NCBI RefSeq assembly: GCF_017743865.1
Contig: NZ_JAGHRJ010000002.1
Span: 744,001 to 808,000, forward strand
Source of the DNA: Labrenzia sp. R4_2
GTDB taxonomy: Bacteria > Pseudomonadota > Alphaproteobacteria > Rhizobiales > Stappiaceae
Length of the DNA: 64,000 nucleotides
Direction: 5' to 3'
Part shown: piece after piece, positions 52,766 to 62,050 of the stretch
Layout: every line of letters begins with the position of its first letter
Numbering within the stretch: position 1 is the first letter of the stretch
Notes under the pieces: generated by a model
What the model was told of the DNA's origin: nothing
The model's database searches: none
The model's input: only the letters and a program-made list of their open reading frames with translations
Made by a program: the position numbers and the translations under genes

Positions 52766-53941
52766 ATGAAACAGTCCTTTTGGAGTTCGGTTTGCCTCGC
52801 GCTTGGTGGGTTGCTGGCGCTGGCCGCGGCCATGGGCATTGGACGGTTCGTCTACACCCCGATCCTCCCCTCCATGGCCGAGGGCATCCCGCTGACGCCG
52901 AGTGCGGCCGGGCTCATCGCATCTGCGAATTTTCTCGGTTATCTGACTGGCGCTCTTATTGGCGCATCCCGTTTTTTGGGCGGAACACCCAGAACCTGGT
53001 TCCTTGCTGGGCTCGCGCTCAGTGCTCTGACGAGTGCAGCCATGGCCCTCACCAGTGATGTGTGGTTCTTCATGATGATACGCTTCATCAGTGGCCTGGC
53101 CAGCGCCTTCGTTCTCGTTTTTTCGACCACTCTCATATTGGAACGGCTGACCACAGCCGGTCACAGCGCCCTGTCTGCAGTGCATTTTTCTGGAGTTGGC
53201 ATTGGCATTGCCCTGTCCGCTGTCCTGATCGCGGCTCTCAATCACTCCGCGGCAGATTGGCAAACCTTGTGGCTCGCAAGTGGCCTGGCGACCGCAATCC
53301 TTCTGGCCGGGGCCATTGTTCTCGTTCCGGCAAGATCAAACACTTCACCGACGGGCCCAACAAATGGCAATCACACCCCAGAACACGGCCAACGCACCTG
53401 GTCTCCAACGGTTATCCGTCTGGTTGCCGCTTATGGTCTGTTTGGATTCGGGTATGTCATCACAGCGACTTTTGTTTCGGTCATGGCACGCACGACCCCG
53501 TCCCTGACAGAGATCGAGCCTTATGTCTGGCTGGTTGTTGGTCTTTCGGCAGCGCCATCAATCTATGTTTGGAACTTGATCGCCGCCAAACTCGGTGCCC
53601 GCCGGGCCTTCGCGTTGGCATGCCTAGTAGAAGCAGGCGGCGTTGCGATGACAGCAGTCAGCACCTCGCCAACTATCTTTCTGATCGGAGCAGCACTACT
53701 TGGCGGAACCTTTATGGGCATCACAGCCCTTGGTCTTGCCGAAGGACGCCGTTTGACGGCAGAAGCCGGGACGGCCGCGGTTCGCCAGATGCTGGCGACC
53801 CTGACAGCCAGTTTCGGCCTGGGTCAGGCGGCAGGACCATGGATCGCCGGGCAATTGCATGGCGTGACGGGCTCCTTCCAGGCACCATCCATTGCCGCAG
53901 CCATTGCACTTGTGATCGCGGCCGTTCTTGCCGGGCTATGA
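52766..53941 (+). CDS. YbfB/YjiJ family MFS transporter
   Basis: A 391-residue transporter with 12 helices. The opening AAAMGIGRFVYTPILPSMAEGIPLTPSAAGLIASANFLGYLTGALIGA is the YbfB/YjiJ signature. It is similar in shape to sugar-efflux-like carriers, but the substrate is unknown. It is a single gene with no close partner. Confidence 0.9.
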   Translation: MKQSFWSSVCLALGGLLALAAAMGIGRFVYTPILPSMAEGIPLTPSAAGLIASANFLGYLTGALIGASRFLGGTPRTWFLAGLALSALTSAAMALTSDVWFFMMIRFISGLASAFVLVFSTTLILERLTTAGHSALSAVHFSGVGIGIALSAVLIAALNHSAADWQTLWLASGLATAILLAGAIVLVPARSNTSPTGPTNGNHTPEHGQRTWSPTVIRLVAAYGLFGFGYVITATFVSVMARTTPSLTEIEPYVWLVVGLSAAPSIYVWNLIAAKLGARRAFALACLVEAGGVAMTAVSTSPTIFLIGAALLGGTFMGITALGLAEGRRLTAEAGTAAVRQMLATLTASFGLGQAAGPWIAGQLHGVTGSFQAPSIAAAIALVIAAVLAGL

Positions 53942-54086
53942 GCTACTGCAAAGCGCCCCTCACCAAAAAATGATCGAATTTTATCTAAATTGAAAACGTG
54001 TGATTTAAAACACGTCAGATGGAGAATTCCGCCGCTACATTCCGCGTCACAGTCAATGACGACTGCAAATGACTTGGGAGAAAGAT

Positions 54087-54422
54087 GTGAAACTTGTAAA
54101 TTCGATTATTAAAACTGCAGCACTTGCAGGTTCTATTTCATTCGGCGCTACCGCAGCATTTGCTGCACCACCAAGTGATGGATCAACACTTGGCGAATGC
54201 TACAACAACTGGATTTCTCATTGTAACCAGACCACACCGGGCTACCCGAACAGCTGTTACGATGAAGTTTTGAACCATTGCGACAGCGTGCACAGCGCAA
54301 GCCTTGGGACACTCTCAGGCTACAAGATCAAGTCCATGCAACGCTCCGCTCTCACGAAAGCCAAGCGTGCTAACACGACACTCGTTGCCCCGAAGGTTCA
54401 GCCGGTTCGCGTTCAGAACTGA
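54087..54422 (+). CDS. Small secreted Cys-rich protein
   Basis: A 111-residue protein starting at GTG 54087 behind GGGAGAAAGAT. A signal peptide ends at AAFA. The mature part begins with two copies of C-Y-x5-H-C (CYNNWISHC and CYDEVLNHC), likely disulfide-linked helices, followed by a basic tail rich in Lys, Arg and Thr. I recognise no family. A long terminator follows. Confidence 0.68.
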   Translation: MKLVNSIIKTAALAGSISFGATAAFAAPPSDGSTLGECYNNWISHCNQTTPGYPNSCYDEVLNHCDSVHSASLGTLSGYKIKSMQRSALTKAKRANTTLVAPKVQPVRVQN

Positions 54423-54441
54423 CCGGGCGCTACAGCTCAAC

Positions 54442-54476
54442 AAAAAGCCCTGCAATGGACGCATTGCAGGGCTTTT
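54442..54476. terminator. Bidirectional terminator
   Basis: A perfect 15-bp stem, AAAAGCCCTGCAATG with CATTGCAGGGCTTTT, and a 4-base loop. T-rich on both strands, so it can end the small secreted protein gene and the convergent aminotransferase gene. Confidence 0.9.
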
Positions 54477-54500
54477 GTCTGTTCAATTGAGCGCCTCCAA

Positions 54501-55358
54501 TCAGGCGTGGGAGAACTCCCAATAAAGGTCACGTGCACGAGCGGCGATCGGACCTGGCTGCAGATCACGTTCCTCGATCCGATTGACCGGCGTCACCTTG
54601 TTGTAGTTGCCGGTTGAGAAGATTTCATCGGCTTCCAAAAACTCGTCATAACCGAGTGTACGCTCAAAGACGTCATATCCGGCAGACCGCAGCAGATGAA
54701 TGACGCGCTGGCGGGTGATCCCGTTCAGGAATGTGCCGTTCGGCGCCGGGGTATGAACTTTCCCATCCTTCGCCATGAAAATGTTCGCAGAGGTCAGCTC
54801 TGCAACATTGCCCAGCATGTCGCGGACCACGGCATTGTCGAAGCCCCGCCCTTTGGCCTCCAGCATCGCACGCGCATTGTTCGGATAAAGGCACCCAGCC
54901 TTTGCATTGACCGGCATGCATTCCATGGTCGGACGGCGGAACGGAGAAAGTGTGATACTGGACGCTGCATCCTTCGGTGCCATGGGTGCGTCGAACAGAC
55001 ACAAACAGAACCGTGTGCTGTCCGGATCACCGCTGATGACACCCGGCCCGTCACCTTCCACCCAGTACATCGGTTTGACGTAGATCTGCTTGTCGCTGCC
55101 GAACTTGGCACAGCCCTCTTTGGTCAGCTCCACCATCTCCCCAACCTTCATGGTTGGCTTCATGCCGAGAGCGACTGCGGAATCGTTCACCCGTTGGCTA
55201 TGGAGATCGATATCCGGCATCACGCCATCGAAAAAACGGGCGCCATCAAAGACGCTTGACCCGAGCCAGGAAGCGTGGGTCCGCGGGCCCATGATCGGCG
55301 GGTTCCCTTCGTGCCAAGTCCCGTCAATCCAGGTCCAGGTGTCGCTCCAGCCGCTCAT
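54501..55358 (-). CDS. Branched-chain amino acid aminotransferase (class IV)
   Basis: A 285-residue class IV pyridoxal-phosphate aminotransferase. The PLP lysine is in VNAKAGCLYPNN; other motifs are SSVFDGARFFDG, YVKPMYWVEG and ELTSANIFMAKDGKVHTPAPNGTFLNGITRQRVI. It fits IlvE-like enzymes that interconvert branched-chain amino acids and keto acids; D-amino acid aminotransferase or ADC lyase are less likely given the substrate loop. Single gene. Confidence 0.86.
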   Translation of the reverse strand: MSGWSDTWTWIDGTWHEGNPPIMGPRTHASWLGSSVFDGARFFDGVMPDIDLHSQRVNDSAVALGMKPTMKVGEMVELTKEGCAKFGSDKQIYVKPMYWVEGDGPGVISGDPDSTRFCLCLFDAPMAPKDAASSITLSPFRRPTMECMPVNAKAGCLYPNNARAMLEAKGRGFDNAVVRDMLGNVAELTSANIFMAKDGKVHTPAPNGTFLNGITRQRVIHLLRSAGYDVFERTLGYDEFLEADEIFSTGNYNKVTPVNRIEERDLQPGPIAARARDLYWEFSHA

Positions 55359-55687
55359 CGTTCTCCCTTTCGATTATTCTGGGTGTTTGTTATCCGTGAC
55401 CGGACAGAACACCGCCACCGCCCGCGGGTCAATAGCTTACCCACAACATCTGGATCGCAAGTCATATTATTCCTCCAGCCGGCTTTTTGGGACCGAAATC
55501 GGTCTCATGATCACGCAAACCAGGACATTTCTTCCAGACGAGTTTATTGCGATTGAGCAGGATTGGCGTCCCACTTATCGCTAATGAACAATTTCATTGA
55601 GGTGCGAATTTGCGATCAGCGCTTGCAAGAATTCCGTGCACTAGATAATTTGTTCCCTCTTTGTTCGTTAATTTGGAGAAACTCGTA
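55359..55687. other. 329-bp divergent intergenic region
   Basis: Lies between the aminotransferase and VOC genes. No credible coding sequence or repeat was seen. It should hold both promoters. Confidence 0.5.
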
Positions 55688-56125
55688 ATGGATCAGCGCA
55701 TTTCAATGATCACTCTCATTGTTCCCGATATCATGACAGCGCGGGCTTTTTTTGAGACCGGATTGGGGTGGCAGGTGAATGCCGCGCCCTCCCCGCATGT
55801 CGTGTTTTTCCAGATAGCTGGCGGCGTGTTTGCACTATATGATCGCAGCGCGCTTGAGGACGAGATCGGCTCTAAGGTCACGGATGCACCCTTCGGTGCA
55901 ATGACATTGGCATGGAACGCCAAAGAGCGTGGTGATGTCGACGCGATGTTTGAAAAGGCGGTTGCTGCGGGTGCCCGCCCAATAAAAAACCCTCAAGAGG
56001 CGTTCTGGGGAGGATATTCCTCCTACGTTGAAGTTCCCGGCGGGCATCTGCTGGAAATCGCATTCAACCCGTTCTGGACCGTCAACGACGACGGCTCCGT
56101 GCAGCTCCCTGAGGCCCAGCCGTGA
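55688..56125 (+). CDS. VOC (glyoxalase/dioxygenase) family protein
   Basis: A 145-residue vicinal-oxygen-chelate protein: RISMITLIVPDIMTARAFFETGLGWQV, VVFFQIAGGVFALYDRSAL, and the end PGGHLLEIAFNPFW with the metal Glu in LLEI. Reaction unknown. The start at 55688 follows GGAG. The haloacid dehalogenase gene lies 115 bases downstream on the same strand. Confidence 0.88.
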   Translation: MDQRISMITLIVPDIMTARAFFETGLGWQVNAAPSPHVVFFQIAGGVFALYDRSALEDEIGSKVTDAPFGAMTLAWNAKERGDVDAMFEKAVAAGARPIKNPQEAFWGGYSSYVEVPGGHLLEIAFNPFWTVNDDGSVQLPEAQP

Positions 56126-56240
56126 TGGGATGGCAACGGCGATGAACATTTGATTTTATTCGAACGGCTTTTGCTTGACCTTGTTCCAAGTTCAAGGTTC
56201 TCTGCCGCGTTCGTGTATTTCTTATGCTGAAGGATCCGTT

Positions 56241-56903
56241 ATGGCTCACGCCGCTTATGTCTTTGATGCTTATGGAACTTTGTTTGATGTGCATGCCGCT
56301 GTGCGCAAACATGCAGCCAAACTGGGTCCCGATGCGCAACGGCTGTCCTCTCTGTGGCGTGAGAAGCAGCTAGAATATTCCTGGGTGCGGGCCTTGATGG
56401 GCCAGTACAAGGATTTCTGGGAACTGACCCAGGAGGGTTTGGACACCGCGTTTGCGCTGGTCCCAACGGCTGATAAGTCGATGAAAGACGACCTCCTGAA
56501 TGCGTACTGGGAACTGGATTGCTATCCGGAAGTCCCGCAGGTTTTGACCGACCTGAAAGCAACGGGTGCCAAGATCGCGATCCTGTCCAACGGGTCACCG
56601 GCCATGCTTGACGCAGCGGCCAAAGCTGCAGGGCTCACTGAACTGTTTGACGAGATCTTTTCAGTCGACGAGCTGCGGACCTTCAAGACCAACCCGCAAA
56701 CCTACGAAATGGTGACGACCCACTTCCGCATTTATCCGGAAGAAGTCTCCTTCCAGTCTTCCAATCGCTGGGATGTTGCCGGTGCAACCGCGTTTGGTTT
56801 CCGGACGGTCTGGATGAACCGCACCGGAATGCCGGATGAATACACCGACCTTGCCCCAAAGGCAGTTCTCGCAGATCTGACCGGCCTGGCAGCTTTGGGC
56901 TGA
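56241..56903 (+). CDS. (S)-2-haloacid dehalogenase (HAD type II)
   Basis: A 220-residue haloacid dehalogenase. The nucleophile Asp9 is in YVFDAYGTLFDVHAAV; other sites are SLWREKQLEYSWVRALMG (Arg), ILSNGSPAMLD, and VSFQSSNRWDVAGATAFGFRTVWMNR. It hydrolyses short 2-haloalkanoates to hydroxyacids, a common trait in marine bacteria. ATG 56241 follows AAGGATCC; the upstream in-frame start at 56175 lacks a site. Confidence 0.92.
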   Translation: MAHAAYVFDAYGTLFDVHAAVRKHAAKLGPDAQRLSSLWREKQLEYSWVRALMGQYKDFWELTQEGLDTAFALVPTADKSMKDDLLNAYWELDCYPEVPQVLTDLKATGAKIAILSNGSPAMLDAAAKAAGLTELFDEIFSVDELRTFKTNPQTYEMVTTHFRIYPEEVSFQSSNRWDVAGATAFGFRTVWMNRTGMPDEYTDLAPKAVLADLTGLAALG

Positions 56904-57224
56904 CCGGGTCTTCATCGCTGACAGATAACTTTTCAAAATGGATAGTTTCCATTACGCTCATCTAAATTGATAGTCGAACCGATTATTTCTAAAAAAGAAA
57001 AAATATTTATCTGAGATCGCATAGTTGCCGAACTTTGAAACTGTCCTATCCTTTTATCTTGCTGGGAGATAAAAAACTGAGGGCAATCTACTAACCCGTT
57101 AGATTTGTTGAACATTCGCAGCATTGCTTCGAACAATAAAAAACGGGCACACTCTACGGCATGGTTGGGAGGCCTGCCGAAACGCTCTTCAGATGATCTC
57201 TCTCAAGCGAATTGGGAGGAATTT
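56904..57224. other. 321-bp intergenic region upstream of TRAP operon
   Basis: AT rich in the first half, with no credible gene. It probably contains the promoter of the TRAP operon and a long leader before the strong ribosome site GGGAGG at 57213-57218. Confidence 0.55.
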
Positions 57225-58331
57225 ATGACGAAGCTTACGACCCGCCGCGACGCACTTCGCGGCATTGCGGGCGCTGGCGTTGCCGGTGCCGCGACTCTTG
57301 CAGCCCCGAACATCGCGACTGCCCAAGGGCAAACGACCACCTGGAAAATACAGACCTCTTGGCCAGGCGGCGCTGGCCTGCAGATCTTCAAGGACTGGTG
57401 CGCAACAATCGTCGAGAAAACTGGCGGCGAATTGGCGTTCCAGCCGTTCGGCGCGAACGACGTGGTCGGTGACTTTCAGCTCTATGACGCGGTGAAAAAC
57501 GGTGTTCTTGACGCCGTAAACCCTTTTACGATCTACGCGCAGGGCATCATTCCGGCGGCAACATTCTTGACATCGATCCCGCTTGGCCTGCGCAACCCGC
57601 ATGAATTTGATGTTTTCTACTACGGCCTCGGCGGCATCGATATCGCCCGTGAGCTGTACGAGAAACAAGGCATGAAATTCGTCGGCCCGGTACACCACGG
57701 CCCGAACATCATCCACTCCAAGGTTCCGATCCGGTCAATCGATGACTTCCGCGGCCGCAAAATGCGCCTGCCGGGCGGCATGGTCGCCGAGGTCTTCACC
57801 GAGATTGGCGCGGAAACAACGGTTTTGCCGGGGTCCGAGATTTTCCCCGCACTTGAAAAAGGCACCATCGACGTTGCCGACTATGTGGGTCCGGCGGTCA
57901 ACTATGCCCTCGGGTTCAGCCAGGTTACCGACTACATCGTCATGGGTCCTCCAGGGTTCATGTCGCTCTACCAGCCGGTCGACATCATGGACATCACCGT
58001 CGGCATGGACGCCTGGAACAAGCTCAGCCCGCAGATGCAGCAGTTCGTCGAGATGGAAACACATGTTTACTCCGACGCACACCATGCTGCGATCCAGAAG
58101 GCCGACCAAGATGCCTGGGCGAAGTTCGAAGCAGACGGCACGGAAGTTACCCGCCTGACGCAGGACGACGTCGAGCTGATGACCGAGGTCGCTGTTCCGA
58201 TCTGGTTCAACTATGCAAACCGCGACGCAGACAGCGCCCGTGTGTTCAAAATGCAGCTCGACTACATGATGTCCGGCTCGCTGGGCTATGTGGATCCGTC
58301 GTTGACGGAAGGCCTTGAGCTGAAGCTCTAA
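57225..58331 (+). CDS. dctP: TRAP transporter substrate-binding protein (DctP)
   Basis: A 368-residue DctP-type binding protein with a Tat-like signal peptide (TTRRDALRGIAGAGVAGAATLA). The mature part has IQTSWPGGAGLQIFKDWCATIVEKTGGELAFQPFG, RKMRLPGGMVAEVFTEIGAETTVLPGSEIFPALEKGTIDV and EADQDAWAKFEADGTEVTRL-type TRAP motifs. It binds a carboxylate in the periplasm for the downstream permease. The start at 57225 follows GGGAGG. The ligand is unknown; related proteins take keto acids or organic acids. Confidence 0.93.
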   Translation: MTKLTTRRDALRGIAGAGVAGAATLAAPNIATAQGQTTTWKIQTSWPGGAGLQIFKDWCATIVEKTGGELAFQPFGANDVVGDFQLYDAVKNGVLDAVNPFTIYAQGIIPAATFLTSIPLGLRNPHEFDVFYYGLGGIDIARELYEKQGMKFVGPVHHGPNIIHSKVPIRSIDDFRGRKMRLPGGMVAEVFTEIGAETTVLPGSEIFPALEKGTIDVADYVGPAVNYALGFSQVTDYIVMGPPGFMSLYQPVDIMDITVGMDAWNKLSPQMQQFVEMETHVYSDAHHAAIQKADQDAWAKFEADGTEVTRLTQDDVELMTEVAVPIWFNYANRDADSARVFKMQLDYMMSGSLGYVDPSLTEGLELKL

Positions 58332-58362
58332 GCCACAAAGCGGCTCCGTAGGAAGTCACCAA

Positions 58363-58386
58363 GTCCGCGCAGGAAACTGCGCGGAC
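58363..58386 (+). other. Intercistronic hairpin between dctP and permease genes
   Basis: GTCCGCGCAG pairs perfectly with CTGCGCGGAC around a GAAA tetraloop. No T-run follows, so it is more likely an mRNA-stabilising or partial-termination element that keeps the binding protein in excess over the permease. Confidence 0.6.
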
Positions 58387-58529
58387 ATCTCACCTCGACG
58401 TTAGGTTCGCCGAACAACAATGCACGCCACCCTGAGCTGTGCGGCTTTTCATAAAGCCGGGCGGCAACAGGTGTCAGGGCAGACGCCTCCTCGCGTGGGG
58501 ACTGCGACTGTCCGGGGGAAGGACAAGGC

Positions 58530-59852
58530 ATGCCTCAATTGGATTTCACTCTGCCGCACTGGGCCTATTGGCTCGGCCTGATCCTGTTTCCGATCATCGC
58601 GGCAACTCTGGCCAAGCGGCCAAAACCCAAAGAACGGAAATATTCAACCGTTCTGGGCTATTTCATCTTGGTGACCGGCGGCATATTGGGACTGCACAGG
58701 CTTTACCTCAAAAGCATGATCGGCCTGCTCTATATCCCGGTCTTCATTGTCATTCTTTTTGCCAATTCCCAGGGGCAGGATGCGCGGTCGGTCGCCTCCG
58801 ACATGTCCAACCTCGTTCGCCAGGCAGAACGGACACTTGACCGTGAAGGCGGCCGGGTCAGCTCTGCCGAAGCTGAACTGCCGGAAATGCGCCAAAAGCT
58901 CGCGGAAGCTGAAGCCGGAAGCTTTGCCGAACGGCGAGCTCAGCGCGATGTCCGCAGAGCCGAACAGAGGATCGAACAAGGCCGCGAACGCATGGCCGAG
59001 GCCGAAGCGGACCTGGAAACCGCACGGCCGGCAGCTGAAGAAGCGCAAGCCAATCTGGAATTCTGGCAAAACATCGCGAAATATGCCTTCTGGCTTATCC
59101 TCGCCGGGGTGGCGATCGACGCGATCCTTCTGCCCGGTCTTGTGCGAAAGGCCAACGCCAACCTGCCGCCAGAACCGGAACTCAGCGAAGCCGAGCTCAA
59201 GCTGAAAGCCCTTGAAGAGGCGGAGCGGAAAGACGACGCGAGTTACGTCTCGAGCGGCTGGACCGGATGGATCGACCGCCTCTCCCTTTTCTGCGGTGAG
59301 TTTGTGGCCTATTGGGCCGTGATCGCGGTGATTGTCTACTATTTCGAGGTTATGAGCCGCTATGTCTTCGGCAGCCCCACGAACTGGGCGCATGAAGCCA
59401 TGTACCTCATGTTCGGCATGCAATACCTGATTGCGGGTTCTTATGCGATGCTGACGGAGTCCCACGTCCGGGTCGACATCTTCTACGCGCCACTTTCCAA
59501 ACGCCGCAAGGCGATCGTGGATCTGCTGACATCAGTCTTCTTCTTCATCTTTGCCGGCACGCTTTTGGTGACGTCTTGGATTTTCGCGTTCGACGCGATT
59601 GCCGTTCCCTCAGGAAACTCCCTGATTTCGGATTGGGCCCGGGGCGAGATCGGCTTTGGAGAAGTCATCACAAGCTGGAACCTTGCGCAGTGGACTGACC
59701 CGAACATCCGCTGGGGCGAAATCAGCTTCAACGAGTGGGAAGTCCCCTTGTGGCCGATGAAAATGGTCATGATCATCGGTGGACTGCTTCTGGTGCTTCA
59801 AGGCATATCGAAATTCGCGCAGGACCTCCGCGCGCTTGTGGGGAGGACCTAA
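58530..59852 (+). CDS. TRAP small permease (DctQ) with TM2-like/coiled-coil N-terminal extension
   Basis: A 440-residue protein. The C-terminal part (about residues 245-435) is a DctQ small permease: YYFEVMSRYVFGSPTNWAHEAMYLMFGMQYLIAGSYAMLTESHVRVDIFY and PLWPMKMVMIIGGLLLVLQGISKF. Before it is an unusual N-terminal region: two or three membrane helices with a TM2-like motif (GGILGLHRLYLKSMIGLLYI, residues 50-70). A long Glu/Ala/Arg-rich coiled coil follows (about residues 90-175) and then another helix. Usual DctQ proteins are about 170-230 residues. It is 3 bases upstream of the large permease gene. Confidence 0.88.
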   Translation: MPQLDFTLPHWAYWLGLILFPIIAATLAKRPKPKERKYSTVLGYFILVTGGILGLHRLYLKSMIGLLYIPVFIVILFANSQGQDARSVASDMSNLVRQAERTLDREGGRVSSAEAELPEMRQKLAEAEAGSFAERRAQRDVRRAEQRIEQGRERMAEAEADLETARPAAEEAQANLEFWQNIAKYAFWLILAGVAIDAILLPGLVRKANANLPPEPELSEAELKLKALEEAERKDDASYVSSGWTGWIDRLSLFCGEFVAYWAVIAVIVYYFEVMSRYVFGSPTNWAHEAMYLMFGMQYLIAGSYAMLTESHVRVDIFYAPLSKRRKAIVDLLTSVFFFIFAGTLLVTSWIFAFDAIAVPSGNSLISDWARGEIGFGEVITSWNLAQWTDPNIRWGEISFNEWEVPLWPMKMVMIIGGLLLVLQGISKFAQDLRALVGRT

Positions 59853-59855
59853 AGA

Positions 59856-61211
59856 ATGGGTCTTGAAATTGGCATTGAGTGGCTGACACTCATCATGTTC
59901 GGATCACTGCTGGTGCTGTTGATGGCGGGCCTTCCGCTCGCCTTCGTGACGGGCGGACTGGCCTGTGTGTTCCTGTTTATTTTGGGCGACGAACGCGCGT
60001 TGAATATCGTGCCGTCGCGCATCTTCCCGCTGATGACGAACTACCAGCTCTCAGCGATCCCCTTGTTTATCTTCATGGCGTCGATGCTGGAGCGAGCCGG
60101 CATCATCAACGACATGTTCGATGTCATCTACAAGGTGCTCGGGGGCGTTAAGGGCGGACTGGCGGCCGCAACCATCATTGCGTCCACAGTTCTGGCAGCG
60201 ATGGTGGGGGTGATCGGTGCGGCGGTCGTTACCATGGGCATCATCGCCCTACCTGCCATGCTGAAACGCCACTATGACCCGAAAATCGCAATGGGATCGA
60301 TCATGGCCGGGGGTACGCTCGGCATTCTGATCCCGCCGTCGATCCTTGCGATCATCTATGCCGTCGTGGCCGAACAATCCGTCGGAGAGCTGTTCATCGG
60401 GGCGGTCGTGCCCGGGCTGTTGCTCTCGGGGATGTACATCCTCTACGTGATCATTTCCTGCACGATCAGCCCTCATAAAGGCCCGCCGATCCCGGAAGAA
60501 GAGCGCATTCCCTTCAAGGAAAAAATGCGGCTCATGTCCGGCATGTCGGCGCCGATTGCACTGATTGCAATCGTTCTCGGGGTCATCTTTACCGGTGTTG
60601 CAACGCCGGTGGAAGCGGCCGGGATTGGGACTTTCGGGGCCATCATCGTCGCCGCCATTCACCGGAATCTTGACTGGCAGACACTGCGCGAGGCCTCTCT
60701 GACAACCCTCAAGGCCTCCGCCATGGTCATCTGGATCATGTTCGGTGCCACCATCTTTGTCGGGCTCTATGTCCTGGAAGGCGGCCAGCAGTTTGTGCAA
60801 GGCGCGTTGGAAGCCACCGGTCTTGGCCCCTGGGGCATCCTGATCCTAATGCAGGTGGTGCTGGTGATCCTTGGCATGTTCCTCGATTGGGTCGGGATCC
60901 TGCTGCTCTGTGTGCCGATCTTCGTGCCGATCGTCAAAGCGCTCGGCGCAGCAGCCTTCGGGCTCGACAACCCGGACGACCTCGTCCTTTGGTTCGGGGT
61001 GCTTTATCTCGTCAACATGCAGATGAGCTTCTTGTCGCCACCGTTTGGCTATGCGCTGTTCTATCTGCGCGGTGTTGCGCCCCCGGACATCCCGATGACG
61101 GACATCTTCAAGTCCGCCCTGCCCTTCCTGGCGCTGCAAATCATCGGACTGGTGCTCTGTATGATGTTCCCCGGGATCATCACCTGGCTGCCAAATCTGG
61201 TCTATGGCTAG
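59856..61211 (+). CDS. dctM: TRAP transporter large permease (DctM)
   Basis: A 451-residue, about 12-helix transporter subunit. Motifs: GLPLAFVTGGLACVF, SRIFPLMTNYQLSAIPLFIFMASMLERAGI, GTLGILIPPSILAIIY and QMSFLSPPFGYALFYLRGVAP. It drives Na+-coupled uptake of the acid bound by DctP. The start has GGAGG. Confidence 0.94.
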   Translation: MGLEIGIEWLTLIMFGSLLVLLMAGLPLAFVTGGLACVFLFILGDERALNIVPSRIFPLMTNYQLSAIPLFIFMASMLERAGIINDMFDVIYKVLGGVKGGLAAATIIASTVLAAMVGVIGAAVVTMGIIALPAMLKRHYDPKIAMGSIMAGGTLGILIPPSILAIIYAVVAEQSVGELFIGAVVPGLLLSGMYILYVIISCTISPHKGPPIPEEERIPFKEKMRLMSGMSAPIALIAIVLGVIFTGVATPVEAAGIGTFGAIIVAAIHRNLDWQTLREASLTTLKASAMVIWIMFGATIFVGLYVLEGGQQFVQGALEATGLGPWGILILMQVVLVILGMFLDWVGILLLCVPIFVPIVKALGAAAFGLDNPDDLVLWFGVLYLVNMQMSFLSPPFGYALFYLRGVAPPDIPMTDIFKSALPFLALQIIGLVLCMMFPGIITWLPNLVYG

Positions 61212-61235
61212 GAACTACTGAAACAAAAAGACCTA

Positions 61236-61263
61236 CGGCTGCGCGTTTATCGATGCGCAGCCG
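61236..61263. terminator. Terminator after TRAP operon
   Basis: CGGCTGCGC and GCGCAGCCG form a 9-bp stem. The downstream bases on the plus strand are CAGTAATTTTC and on the minus strand TAGGTCTTTTTG, so it can serve both the TRAP operon and the convergent barrel gene. Confidence 0.7.
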
Positions 61264-61288
61264 CAGTAATTTTCAGTGTTGGAAGTCG

Positions 61289-62050
61289 TTAGAAGGCACG
61301 CGAAATACCGAGCATCAAACGATGGTTGCCGGCTGTACGCTTGGCCTGCGTTCCGGCAAAGGTTTCCTTGGTGTCGGCGATCCCGGTCAATGTGTAATCC
61401 GCTCGAAGCCGCCAGTTATCGTGCATGGCGACTTCAACACCAGCGCCAAGAACCGCACCAAGCCCGACCGAACTCTCGGTCCGGCCGTTCGCCTTCAAGC
61501 TGTGATCAGTCGCAGCGACGCCGACACTGACATACGGCATGAAGTTGTTGATTGGCAGACCGAGCCGGGTCTTTGCAGTCACCGACCACTTTGACCCGGT
61601 CTCGACCGTGCCAAGCACCGGATGCTGACCTTTTTTCGTGTCGCCAATATAGGTCGCGGCCCCTTCCACACCCAAGATCACCCGGGAAACTTCCCAGTTG
61701 TAGCCGCCAAAAACACCAAACGCGGCATCGAAACGGGAATAGTCTTTCTTCTGACCGCCGGCTTTCACATCCGTGACAGTTTGAGACCCTCCGGCCTCAA
61801 ATCCGAGATACGGTCCTGCCCAAATGGACCCGGCAGGAGCCATTGGAACAAAATCAGTTCCACCAGCGACTGGCATGTCGGCGGCTTTGGCTCCGCCGAC
61901 CAGAACAGCCAGGGCTGCGCATAATACAAAGGGCTTTACCAGCCAATGCCTTGTATTCGGTAAGGAATTCCGGAGGCGCCGAAACGGTTTTGGCCGCGGC
62001 GAACAGCCATAAAAAACGCAACTATCGCGATTGGTAAAGGAACTTACCAT
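61289..62050 (-). CDS. Omp25/31-like outer membrane beta-barrel protein
   Basis: A porin-like barrel protein. The hydrophobic core of a signal peptide (PFVLCAALAVLVGGAKAAD) and the mature part (WAGPYLGFEAGGSQT, FGVFGGYNWEVSRVILGVEGAATYIGD, AKTRLGLPINNFMPYVSVGVAATD and RLMLGISRAF ending in Phe) fit the Omp25/31/Opa-type family. The start is unclear: the only in-frame ATGs are far upstream (62050 or 62095), giving an odd 38-residue lead with no ribosome site, so the true start may be non-standard. Confidence 0.78.
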   Translation of the reverse strand: MVSSFTNRDSCVFYGCSPRPKPFRRLRNSLPNTRHWLVKPFVLCAALAVLVGGAKAADMPVAGGTDFVPMAPAGSIWAGPYLGFEAGGSQTVTDVKAGGQKKDYSRFDAAFGVFGGYNWEVSRVILGVEGAATYIGDTKKGQHPVLGTVETGSKWSVTAKTRLGLPINNFMPYVSVGVAATDHSLKANGRTESSVGLGAVLGAGVEVAMHDNWRLRADYTLTGIADTKETFAGTQAKRTAGNHRLMLGISRAF

